The notes under the pieces were generated by a model. It made no database searches. It was not told the origin of the DNA and saw only the letters and a program-made list of their open reading frames with translations. A stretch of 62,594 nt of DNA from Nocardioides pocheonensis (lineage in GTDB: Bacteria > Actinomycetota > Actinomycetes > Propionibacteriales > Nocardioidaceae), in contig NZ_RJSF01000040.1 in assembly GCF_003725535.1 (NCBI RefSeq), positions 203,415 through 266,008 on the forward strand, in the 5' to 3' direction. The position numbers and the translations under genes are program-made. Below, piece by piece: positions 52,099 to 59,868 of this stretch. Position 1 is the first letter of the stretch. Every line of letters starts with the position of its first letter.

Positions 52099-52414
52099 GC
52101 ACCGAACCGTAGTCCGGTTTCCCCGTATTCGCGGTCTTCGAGCACCTCGTCCGCGAGCCGAGGCGGCTGCGCTCCAGTCCGCCCGGAGACGGGCCGGGGC
52201 GCGCCCCAGTCCCGCTCCAGTCCGGCCGGGGTCGGGCCCAAGGGCCGGCGGGCAGCGTGGCTCTCGACCAGCCCACCCGTCGACCCAGGAGCCGATCGTG
52301 TCCGTCCCCTTCGCCCGCCGCCGTGCCGCGGGGCTTGCGTGGTGCCCGTCACGGGGTCATAACGCCGGACGCGGGTGCGTCGTTGTCCTGGCAACCGATG
52401 CTTGGGGGTGCCGG
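52099..52414. other. intergenic region
   Basis: About 316 bp between divergent genes. No convincing coding frame: open frames exist but have Arg/Pro/Ala-rich composition with no start signal. TTGCGT (52333) and TCATAAC (52357) form a weak promoter candidate for the downstream small gene. Confidence 0.5.
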
Positions 52415-52801
52415 ATGGGGATCATGACCGCGCGACCACGCGCGAGGACCTTCAGGTCCTTCGTGCTGCGCGCACTGGTGCCCCGCGTGGTCGGGTTCGC
52501 CGCCGTGGCAGCGGTCCTCGGGCTGGGTCAGGCCATGGTCGTCGACCGCTCGGCGCACTCCGCGGACGCGACCCTGCCCGATGCCGCCTCCGCAGCCCCC
52601 GCATGGACTGCGGCCGACGCGGCGGCGTACCCGGGTTGCGTGCCCTCGGCGGACTGGCCGTCCGGACGGATCGCGTCGTACCTGGTCGTGCACCGGTTCC
52701 GCGACGACACCGACCAGAAGATGGCCTTCGACGACGCCTGGCAGGTCAACCACGACGACACCGAGGTCGACGACGTCTGGGTCGTCGGGGCGTGCGGCTG
52801 A
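52415..52801 (+). CDS. membrane-anchored small protein, unknown
   Basis: 128 residues. One N-terminal helix (VVGFAAVAAVLGLGQAMVV) after a basic stretch, then an extracytoplasmic domain with two Cys (YPGCVPSADWPSGRIASYLV and VVGACG) that could form a disulfide. Ends one residue after the second Cys. No family recognised. ATG 52415 follows GGGGGTG. Confidence 0.65.
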   Translation: MGIMTARPRARTFRSFVLRALVPRVVGFAAVAAVLGLGQAMVVDRSAHSADATLPDAASAAPAWTAADAAAYPGCVPSADWPSGRIASYLVVHRFRDDTDQKMAFDDAWQVNHDDTEVDDVWVVGACG

Positions 52802-52871
52802 CGGTCGCTGGCGGAATATTCAACTTTCAACTACCGTTGGACCGGTCACCCGATCGAAAGAGGTGGCCGCG

Positions 52872-53852
52872 ATGCCAGCTGTGACCGTTGACGACCTGAC
52901 CGTCCTGAGGCGCCTGCGCGCGCCGGGACTCGGCGACACCGTCCGCCCGGTCAGGCAGGTGATCGACGCGCCGTCGGGCTACGAGGGCGAGGGCTTCCCG
53001 GTGCGCCGGGCGTTCGCCGGTGTCGACCTGCGTGACCTGGACCCGTTCATCCACATGGACCAGATGGGTGAGGTCGAGTACGCGCCGGGGGAGCCGAAGG
53101 GCACTCCGTGGCACCCGCACCGCGGGTTCGAGACCGTCACCTACATCATCGACGGCGTCTTCGACCACCACGACAGCCACGGCGGTGGCGGCACGATCAC
53201 CAACGGCGACACGCAGTGGATGACCGCAGGCAGCGGCCTGCTGCACATCGAGGCGCCGCCCGAGTGGCTGGTCCAGCAAGGTGGCCTGTTCCACGGCATC
53301 CAGCTCTGGGTGAACCTCCCCAAGGACGCCAAGTGGAACGCGCCCCACTACCAGGACATCCGCTCGGGCCAGGTCGGCCTGGCGACGTCGGACGATGCCG
53401 GAGCGCTCGTGCGCGTGATCGCGGGCAGCGTCGGGGAGACGCAGGGGCCCGGGACGACGTACACACCGATGACGATGGTGCACGCCACCGTGTCGGCCGG
53501 AGCCCGGCTCGACCTGCCGTGGGACCCGGCGTACAACGCGCTGGTCTACGTCCTCTCCGGCCACGGCACCGTGGGCACCGAGCAGAAGGCCCTGCGGATG
53601 GGCAACCTCGCGGTGCTCGGTGCGGGTGACTTCGTCACGGTCGAGGGCGCGACGCGCCACGACAGCCGTACGCCGGACTTCGACGTGCTCGTCCTCGGCG
53701 GCCGCCCGATCCGCGAGCCCGTGGCCTGGGCGGGCCCGTTCGTGATGAACACGAAGGCCGAGGTCATGCAGGCCTACGAGGACTTCCAGAAGGGTCGCCT
53801 CGGCACCATCCCCAACGTGCACGGCGCTCCGACCACGCTCCAGGAGGGCTGA
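52872..53852 (+). CDS. pirin family protein
   Basis: 326 residues, double cupin. The metal-binding motif is in the N-terminal cupin: FIHMDQMG, WHPHRGFETVTYIIDG, and HIEAPPEW. Pirins include quercetinases and regulators; role here unknown. The promoter region has TTCAACTTTCAACT (52819-52832) and CAAC-TACC-GTTG (52828-52839), which may be a repressor site. ATG 52872 follows AAAGAGG. Confidence 0.9.
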   Translation: MPAVTVDDLTVLRRLRAPGLGDTVRPVRQVIDAPSGYEGEGFPVRRAFAGVDLRDLDPFIHMDQMGEVEYAPGEPKGTPWHPHRGFETVTYIIDGVFDHHDSHGGGGTITNGDTQWMTAGSGLLHIEAPPEWLVQQGGLFHGIQLWVNLPKDAKWNAPHYQDIRSGQVGLATSDDAGALVRVIAGSVGETQGPGTTYTPMTMVHATVSAGARLDLPWDPAYNALVYVLSGHGTVGTEQKALRMGNLAVLGAGDFVTVEGATRHDSRTPDFDVLVLGGRPIREPVAWAGPFVMNTKAEVMQAYEDFQKGRLGTIPNVHGAPTTLQEG

Positions 53853-53940
53853 CCGGGCCGGCGCCGTTCCGGAGCAAGGAACGGCGCCGCAGGCCCAAAG
53901 CCCCTGACCCGGGGTTGACGGCGCGGCCTACCGTGGATCC

Positions 53941-55443
53941 GTGGACGTGGCGCGACGGCCGCTCGGGGGAAACGATGAGTCGGCCCGGGAGGCCGAGGCC
54001 CGGTTGCTCCACGTCGTCTTCGACCGGCTGCCGGCGATGATCGCCTACTGGGACGCCGACCAGTGCAACGTCGTCGCCAACCACGCCTACATCGAGTGGT
54101 TCGGCTTCACTCCCCGGCAGATGCGTGGCGTCCACATCCGCAAGGTGCTCGGCGAGGAGGTCTACGCCAAGAACCTGCCCTACATCCTCGGGGCGCTGGC
54201 CGGCGAGGAGCAGCTGTTCGACCGCACCCTGGTCGACACGTTCGGGAGGACACGACACACGCAGGCCTCCTACGTGCCCGACATCGTCGGCGGCGAGGTC
54301 CGCGGCTTCTTCGTGCTCGTCACCGACGTGACCCCGCGCGTGGAGGCGCAACGAGCGATGGACGAGGCCCAGAGCCTCGCCAAGCTGGGGAGCTGGTCCT
54401 GGGGGGTGCAGAGCGGTGAGGTGACCTGGTCGCGCGAGCTCTACCGCATCTTCGGCGTGGACCCGGCGACGTTCGTGCCCACCATCGAGGCGTTGATGGC
54501 GCGCGTGCACCCCGAGGACGCCGCGCGGATGAAGGACGTGCGTGACCGGGCGACCCGCAGTGGAGACGAGTACAGCTCCGAGTACCGCATCCTCCGGCCC
54601 GACGGCACGGTGCGCGAGGTCCACAGCCGCGGTCGGCCCGTGCTGGACGGCCACGGCGTCGTGGTGCGCGTGAACGGCACGGTCCAGGACGTCACCGAGG
54701 TCAACGAGGCCGCGAGGGAGATCGCCCGGGTGAACGCCGAGCTGAGGCAGGTCAACCAGCTGAACGCCGACGTGCTCGGCATGCTCGGCCACGACGTCCG
54801 CTCCCCGCTGACCGTGATCCTCGGCTACCTCGAGGCGCTCGACGAGGACTGGGAGCAGACGCCCGAGGGCGACCGGCGTGGGCAGATCGCGACCGTGAGG
54901 AGGTCGGCGCTGAAGCTGCGCACGCTGGTGGACGACATCCTCGCGCTGGCGACGCTGGACGCCGGCAAGATCGTGCCGCGGCTCGAGGCCCATGACCTCG
55001 GCGTGCTGGTCCGGCAGGCGCTCGACGAGGTGCCGGGAGCGTCCGCGTTCGCCGTGGACGCAGCGCCGGTGAGCGTGCTCGTCGACGCCTTCCACGTGCG
55101 GCAGGTGATTGCCAACCTGGCCGTGAACGCCCTCCGTCACGGGGAGCCACCGTGGACCATCACCCTGACGGTGGACGTGGACACGGCATCCGTGGAGGTC
55201 GCCGATCGCGGTCCTGGCGTGCCCGCGACCTTCGTGCCGCACCTGTTCGAGCGGTTCAGCCGGGGCTCCATGCAGGCGGTCTCGAGCTCCGGCTTCGGCC
55301 TCTACATCGCCGCGCGGCTGGCCGAGGTGAACGACGGCTCGCTGGAGTACCGCGCGGGCCCCGGCGGACGCGGTGCGGTGTTCGTGCTCACGCTGCCGAG
55401 GACCTCGGCGACGCCCCCGCTCGACGGGCCCGAGGAAGACTGA
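53941..55443 (+). CDS. soluble PAS-PAS sensor histidine kinase
   Basis: 500 residues, no membrane segment. PAS 1 (residues about 20-145, VVANHAYIEWFGFTPRQMRG), PAS 2 with PAC (about 150-260, SWSWGVQSGEVTWSRELYRI ... YRILRPDGTVREVHSRGRPV), HisKA box MLGHDVRSPLTVILGYLEAL, HATPase (NLAVNALRHG, DRGPGVP, SGFGLYIAARLAEVNDG). No regulator is adjacent. GTG 53941 is 6 nt after TACCGT (53929-53934). Followed by a clear terminator. Confidence 0.9.
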   Translation: MDVARRPLGGNDESAREAEARLLHVVFDRLPAMIAYWDADQCNVVANHAYIEWFGFTPRQMRGVHIRKVLGEEVYAKNLPYILGALAGEEQLFDRTLVDTFGRTRHTQASYVPDIVGGEVRGFFVLVTDVTPRVEAQRAMDEAQSLAKLGSWSWGVQSGEVTWSRELYRIFGVDPATFVPTIEALMARVHPEDAARMKDVRDRATRSGDEYSSEYRILRPDGTVREVHSRGRPVLDGHGVVVRVNGTVQDVTEVNEAAREIARVNAELRQVNQLNADVLGMLGHDVRSPLTVILGYLEALDEDWEQTPEGDRRGQIATVRRSALKLRTLVDDILALATLDAGKIVPRLEAHDLGVLVRQALDEVPGASAFAVDAAPVSVLVDAFHVRQVIANLAVNALRHGEPPWTITLTVDVDTASVEVADRGPGVPATFVPHLFERFSRGSMQAVSSSGFGLYIAARLAEVNDGSLEYRAGPGGRGAVFVLTLPRTSATPPLDGPEED

Positions 55444-55470
55444 AGCCGCAGGCCGGGGACCTGCGGCTTC
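55442..55470. terminator. bidirectional terminator between kinase and tRNA-His
   Basis: Perfect 11-bp stem GAAGCCGCAGG / CCTGCGGCTTC, loop CCGGGGA. It begins at the kinase stop codon and ends just before the tRNA-His 3' end. Confidence 0.85.
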
Positions 55471-55476
55471 ACCTGG

Positions 55477-55550
55477 GGTGAGTGACGGGACTTGAACCCG
55501 CGACCACCTGGACCACAACCAGGTGCTCTACCAGCTGAGCTACACCCACC
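55477..55550 (-). tRNA. tRNA-His(GUG)
   Basis: Acceptor GTGGGTG/CACTCAC with the extra G-1 opposite C73 that marks tRNA-His, anticodon loop TTGTGGT (GUG), T arm GCGGG-TTCAAGT-CCCGT. Confidence 0.96.
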
Positions 55551-55608
55551 ATGAGGCCCCGGGTCGCGTACTGAGGTGCCGTACTGCCGGGGCCGAGACG
55601 GAAGTGTA

Positions 55609-56259
55609 CTAGTTCTCCGACGCGTCGGTGACACCGGCGGCGCCCTCCGGGCGAGACCCGGTGAGCGCTCCCTGGTGCTGCGCGGCGATCCGGCGGACCT
55701 GCTCGGTGTCCGGGCCGGGCGGCGGGACGAACACGGCCTCGCGGTAGTAGCGCAGCTCCTCGATGCTCTCCTGGATGTCCGCGAGCGCGCGGTGCCCTCC
55801 GCTCTTGGCGGGGGAGTTGAAGTACGCGCGCGGGTACCAGTGCCGGGAGAGCTCCTTGATCGACGACACGTCCACGTTCCGGTAGTGCAGGAACCCCTCC
55901 AGGGCGGGCATGTCCCGCGCGAGGAACGCCCGGTCCGTGCCGACGCTGTTGCCCGCGAGCGGAGGCCGGCTGCCCTCCGGGCAGTGCTCGCGCACGTAGG
56001 CGAGCACCCGGGCCTCGGCGTCGGCGAGCGTGGTTCCCTGCGCGAGCTCGTCGATCAGGCCGGAGGACGTGTGCATGTCGCGGACGAACGGCGCCATCTG
56101 GTCGATCGCCTCCTGGGGAGGGGCGATGACCACGTCGACCCCTTCGCCGAGGACGTTCAGGTCGAAGTCGGTCACCAGGGCCGCGACCTCGACGAGGGCG
56201 TCCGCGACGAAGTCGAGGCCGGTCATCTCACAGTCGATCCACACGAGTCGGTCGTTCAC
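55609..56259 (-). CDS. orn: oligoribonuclease
   Basis: 216 residues. DEDDh exonuclease that degrades di- to oligoribonucleotides, including pGpG. Catalytic acids in LVWIDCEMTGLD, GNSVGTDRAFLARDM and the SGGHRALADIQESIEELR box. A Pro/Gly-rich tail of about 35 residues follows the core. GTG 56259 is 8 nt after TAGGCT (minus strand, 56273-56268). Convergent with tRNA-His. Confidence 0.94.
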   Translation of the reverse strand: MNDRLVWIDCEMTGLDFVADALVEVAALVTDFDLNVLGEGVDVVIAPPQEAIDQMAPFVRDMHTSSGLIDELAQGTTLADAEARVLAYVREHCPEGSRPPLAGNSVGTDRAFLARDMPALEGFLHYRNVDVSSIKELSRHWYPRAYFNSPAKSGGHRALADIQESIEELRYYREAVFVPPPGPDTEQVRRIAAQHQGALTGSRPEGAAGVTDASEN

Positions 56260-56388
56260 GAGGCGTGAGCCTACTCAAGGGCGGAAGGTCCCGGCCCGGC
56301 GGACGAGTGGCACGCCCTCGGCCGGACCTTGGTCACGAGACGTCAGCCTTATCAGGTGACGCTCAGCCGGCGCCTCTAGATTTGAGGC

Positions 56389-56886
56389 ATGGTGCGCTGG
56401 CTCGGTCTGCTGGCCCGGCTGGTGCTGGGCGGTGTCTGGCTCTGGGCCGGTCTGGCCAAGCTGCCGCACCCGCAGACCAGCATCAGCGCCGTGCGCGCGT
56501 ACCAGCTGCTGCCCACCGGTCTGGCGGAGACCGTCGGCCAGGTGCTGCCCTGGCTGGAGGTGGTCCTCGGGGCCTGCCTGGTGCTCGGGCTGCTGCTCCG
56601 GTTCACCGGCGTGGTCTCGGGGCTCCTGCTGGTCGCGTTCGTGATCGGGATGATCTCGGTCTGGAGCCGGGGGATCGAGATCGACTGCGGATGCTTCGGC
56701 AGCGGCGGACCGAACCCCGACGCGTCGAAGCAGTACCCGTGGGAGATCGCCCGCGACGTCGGGCTGCTCGCGCTCTCGCTGTTCCTGGTCTGGCGGCCCC
56801 GCACGCCGCTCGCGGTGGACAGCGTGTTGTTCCCGCCCCTGGAGACGTACGAGACAGAGGAAGTCGATGTCGAAGCAAAGTCGTGA
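56389..56886 (+). CDS. MauE/DoxX-type membrane redox protein
   Basis: 165 residues, four membrane segments (LLARLVLGGVWLWAGLAKLP opens the family). The loop EIDCGCFGSGGPN has the paired Cys of MauE-type proteins that transfer electrons or disulfides across the membrane. Overlaps the DsbA-like gene by 20 nt, so the two probably act together in extracytoplasmic disulfide formation. ATG 56389 is 6 nt after TAGATT (56377-56382). Confidence 0.88.
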   Translation: MVRWLGLLARLVLGGVWLWAGLAKLPHPQTSISAVRAYQLLPTGLAETVGQVLPWLEVVLGACLVLGLLLRFTGVVSGLLLVAFVIGMISVWSRGIEIDCGCFGSGGPNPDASKQYPWEIARDVGLLALSLFLVWRPRTPLAVDSVLFPPLETYETEEVDVEAKS

Positions 56887-57613
56887 GCAGAGCCGGACCC
56901 AACGGGCGGCGGCGATCCGGGCCGCGCAGGCACGCAAGGAGCGCAACCGCCGGGTGGCGCTGGTCGCCGGCATCGTCGTGCTGCTGGGCGCGTTCGTCGC
57001 GGCCGGCGTGTGGTTCAGCGGCGGCGGCAGCGGCAGCTCGGGCACGGACACGGCAGCGAAGGCGGTCTCCGCCGGCAGCACCTACCTCAAGATGGGAAGC
57101 CCGAAGGCGCCGGTGAAGGTCGTCGTCTACGAGGACTTCCTCTGCCCGTACTGCCGCGAGCTCGAAGCGTCCACCCGCGACTTCCTGCGGGGGAACGCCG
57201 ACAAGGGCAAGGTGTACGTCGAGTACCGGCCGATCAACCTCCTCACCCAGTACGCGTACTCGGCCAAGGCGCTCAACGCCTGGGCGGCCGTGCTCCAGCA
57301 CGCATCGCCCGAGGCGGCACTGAAGCTGCACGACATCTTCTACGACAAGCAGCCCTACGAGCAGGCCGCGGACCAGGTCAGCGACAGCGAGATCGCCGCC
57401 TGGGTCAAGGAGGCCGGAGGCGACAACGCGCAGGTCCGTGACGCGATGGCGACCAAGGACACGGCGTTCTTCGACGCCACCAAGGCCGAGATGGTCAGCA
57501 AGAAGATCAACGGCACGCCCACCGTCTTCATCAACGGCAAGGAGCTGCCGGTCACCGCGGTCACGCAGATGACCAGCCAGATCGAGACGGCGGTCGAGCA
57601 GGGCAACAAGTAG
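56867..57613 (+). CDS. membrane-anchored DsbA-like thiol oxidoreductase
   Basis: 248 residues. Basic N-terminus, one membrane helix (VALVAGIVVLLGAFVAAGVW), then a DsbA/thioredoxin fold with active site DFLCPYCRELE and cis-Pro in NGTPTVFING. Acts outside the membrane on protein disulfides. Partner of the overlapping MauE-like gene. Confidence 0.93.
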   Translation: MSKQSREQSRTQRAAAIRAAQARKERNRRVALVAGIVVLLGAFVAAGVWFSGGGSGSSGTDTAAKAVSAGSTYLKMGSPKAPVKVVVYEDFLCPYCRELEASTRDFLRGNADKGKVYVEYRPINLLTQYAYSAKALNAWAAVLQHASPEAALKLHDIFYDKQPYEQAADQVSDSEIAAWVKEAGGDNAQVRDAMATKDTAFFDATKAEMVSKKINGTPTVFINGKELPVTAVTQMTSQIETAVEQGNK

Positions 57614-57655
57614 CCCCGCCCGACGTCGACCCCCGGTCGGCGGGAGAATCCAGGC

Positions 57656-57919
57656 ATGGAGATCGAGCGGGTCCAGCGCTGGGTGATGTCGGCGGTGGTG
57701 CTCACGACGGCGACGATCTTCGCCACCGGCATCTCCCTGCTCGCCGGGCAGAGCAAGCAAGCGGGCGCCGAACCGGGCCTGCTCTCGATCGCCGCGGTCG
57801 TGGGCATCGTGGCGATCGCGGCGGTCCGCGTCATCAACCAGAAGTCGGTGCTCACCCCGTGGCTCCTGCTCGGTGTGCTCCCCGCTCTCGTCGTGGGGTA
57901 CGTCGCGGTCGTGCGATGA
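57656..57919 (+). CDS. small membrane protein
   Basis: 87 residues, three membrane helices (VMSAVVLTTATIFATGISLL, SIAAVVGIVAIAAVRVI, PWLLLGVLPALVVGYVAVV). Unknown function. ATG 57656 is 6 nt after GAGAAT. It ends 7 nt before the adenosine deaminase start. Confidence 0.78.
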   Translation: MEIERVQRWVMSAVVLTTATIFATGISLLAGQSKQAGAEPGLLSIAAVVGIVAIAAVRVINQKSVLTPWLLLGVLPALVVGYVAVVR

Positions 57920-57926
57920 TCCGCCG

Positions 57927-58964
57927 GTGACCGATCTGGCAGGTTTCATCGCGGGGCTGCCCAAGGCCGAGCTGCACGTCCACCACGTCGGATCCGCGTC
58001 GCCGCGGGCGGTCGCCGAGCTCGCGGAGCGTCACCCGGGCGTCGTGCCCAGCGACCCCGACGCGCTGGCCGCGTTCTTCGAGTTCCGCGACTTCGCGCAC
58101 TTCGTCGAGGTCTACCTGGCGGTGGTCGACCTCATCCGCACCCCGGAGGACGTCCAGCTCCTGACCTACGAGGTGGCCCGTGAGATGGCCGTCGGCCAGC
58201 AGGTCCGGTACGCCGAGCTGACCTGCACGCCGTACACCTCGGTGCAGCCCCACGTCGAGGGCAAGGGAATGCCGATCGAGGCCTACAGCGAAGCGATCGA
58301 GGATGCCCGCAGGGCCGCCGAGCGCGACTTCGGGATCCGGCTCCGGTGGATCTACGACATCCCGGGGGAGAGCGGGCTGCCGGCGGCCGACGCCACCCTG
58401 GACTACGCGCTCCACCACCCGACGGACGGGCTGGTCGCGTTCGGCCTGGGTGGCCCGGAGATCGGCGTACCGCGTCCGCAGTTCCGGCCGCACTTCGACG
58501 CGGCGCGGGCCGCCGGGCTGCGGAGCGTGCCGCACGCGGGCGAGACCACCGGGCCGCAGACGATCTGGGATGCGCTCGAGCTGCTCGGCGCCGAGCGGAT
58601 CGGCCACGGCACCTCGGCGGTCCAGGACCCGGCGTTGCTCGCCCACCTCGCGTCCACGGGCATCCCGCTCGAGGTCTGCCCCTCGTCCAACGTGGCGACC
58701 CGAGCGGTGCCCTCCCTCGCGGAGCACCCGATCCGCCAGTTCGTCGAAGCCGGCGTCGTGGTCACCGTCAACAGCGACGACCCGCCGATGTTCGGCACCA
58801 CGCTGAACCGCGAGTACGAGATCGCCGCGGACCTGCTCGGTCTCGACGAGCAGGGCGTGCGGGAGATCGCGAAGGCAGCGGTGCGCGTGGCCTTCCTCGA
58901 CGCCGCCGAGAAGGACGCGCTCTGCGACGAGATCGACGCCTACGAGCCGTCCGCCGAGCGCTGA
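57927..58964 (+). CDS. add: adenosine deaminase
   Basis: 345 residues. Deaminates adenosine to inosine. Zinc and catalytic residues: KAELHVHHVGSASP (HxH), PHAGETTGPQTIWD (His and Glu), GHGTSAVQDP and TVNSDDPPMFGTTL (Asp). The first motif has VGS where many members have EGT/EGS, a known actinobacterial variant. GTG 57927 agrees with the conserved N-terminus. Followed by a strong terminator. Confidence 0.9.
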   Translation: MTDLAGFIAGLPKAELHVHHVGSASPRAVAELAERHPGVVPSDPDALAAFFEFRDFAHFVEVYLAVVDLIRTPEDVQLLTYEVAREMAVGQQVRYAELTCTPYTSVQPHVEGKGMPIEAYSEAIEDARRAAERDFGIRLRWIYDIPGESGLPAADATLDYALHHPTDGLVAFGLGGPEIGVPRPQFRPHFDAARAAGLRSVPHAGETTGPQTIWDALELLGAERIGHGTSAVQDPALLAHLASTGIPLEVCPSSNVATRAVPSLAEHPIRQFVEAGVVVTVNSDDPPMFGTTLNREYEIAADLLGLDEQGVREIAKAAVRVAFLDAAEKDALCDEIDAYEPSAER

Positions 58965-58984
58965 CCGGGTCCAGGACGTAGTAG

Positions 58985-59013
58985 GGCCCTGCAGTCTCAT
59001 ACTCTGCAGGGCC
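58985..59013 (+). terminator. terminator after add
   Basis: Perfect 10-bp stem GGCCCTGCAG / CTGCAGGGCC with a 9-nt loop (TCTCATACT), followed by ACCACTTTTCT, one of the few T-rich tails in the window. Confidence 0.85.
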
Positions 59014-59191
59014 ACCACTTTTCTACGGCACCGACGACCCCCAGGGTGGTCGCGACACGCGTACGACGTGGTGAGGCTCACGTCCCACGCGATGAATTCC
59101 GCACCAATTCCGGGGCCGCTCTTGCCCGGGAGGACGGCGCAGGCGTACAACGGAGGTGTTCCGAAGGGTTTCGGCCCGGAGGGACGCCGAG

Positions 59192-59218
59192 GGCCCCGTA
59201 ACTCATACTTACGGGGCC
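59192..59218 (+). terminator. second hairpin, in the whiB leader region
   Basis: Perfect 10-bp stem GGCCCCGTAA / TTACGGGGCC with loop CTCATAC, followed by TTCACCTTT. The loop resembles that of the hairpin 180 bp upstream. It lies 107 nt before whiB with no gene between, so it may attenuate whiB or end a short RNA. Confidence 0.65.
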
Positions 59219-59324
59219 TTCACCTTTGTCGCGCCCGACCACGCACTCGCGCTGTGGGAAGGTCGCAACCGGCCGGCAACGCGGGCGAAACCGAACTGTC
59301 GACGACGGCCAGCATCCTTCTGGC

Positions 59325-59579
59325 ATGGGCCTTCACGACGCTCACCCGGGCACCGACTGGCAGGAACGAGCGGCCTGCGGATCCGACCCGGAGTCGTTCT
59401 TCGACCCCAAGCGCGCCGACGAGGCGCTCGGCACCTGCGCCCGCTGCCCGGTGCGCGAGCCCTGCGCGGCGTACGCCGACGCCAACGACGAGCGCTACGG
59501 CATCTGGGGAGGCGTCGTACGGGGGTTCATCCCGGCGGGCGGCAACCGCAAGGGATGGAGCGAGCGCCGGGTCGGCTGA
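59325..59579 (+). CDS. WhiB-family iron-sulfur regulator
   Basis: 84 residues. Four Cys for the [4Fe-4S] cluster (RAACGSD; GTCARCPVREPC) and the GIWGG turn (DERYGIWGGVVRG), followed by a basic tail GGNRKGWSERR. No AT-hook, so it is not WhiB7-like. It should bind the primary sigma factor and respond to redox or NO. ATG 59325 gives the usual WDWQERAAC-type start; the longer frame passes through the leader hairpin area. Confidence 0.88.
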   Translation: MGLHDAHPGTDWQERAACGSDPESFFDPKRADEALGTCARCPVREPCAAYADANDERYGIWGGVVRGFIPAGGNRKGWSERRVG

Positions 59580-59654
59580 CCAGCGACCCGGCTCGCGCGG
59601 CCGGCCGTCGTCGGAGCCAGGCCGGTGCGTGAGCACCACGACATCAGCACGGAG

Positions 59655-59728
59655 TGCCCCCGACAGGATTCGAACCTGTGACCCGCGGATTAGAAGGCCG
59701 CCGCTCTGTCCAGCTGAGCTACGGGGGC
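59655..59728 (-). tRNA. tRNA-Arg(UCU)
   Basis: Acceptor GCCCCCG/CGGGGGC with A73, D arm AGCTCAGCTGGACAGAGC, anticodon loop CTTCTAA (UCU), T arm ACAGG-TTCGAAT-CCTGT. Confidence 0.96.
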
Positions 59729-59868
59729 GGGGGACAGGGATTCGCCTCGGGAGAACCCTCGGGAGAACTCCGTCGTGGTTCGGAGCGAATCGCTGACCCG
59801 CGTCACAGCGTACCGACAGGACTCGGAACGCCGTTCGCGACGGCTGACCGGCGCCCGGACCAGGGCAG

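Noticed and set aside
57873-57927. Longer N-terminus for adenosine deaminase
   Set aside because: The extra residues lie inside the preceding membrane-protein gene, are unlike the family, and GTG 57927 gives the normal start.
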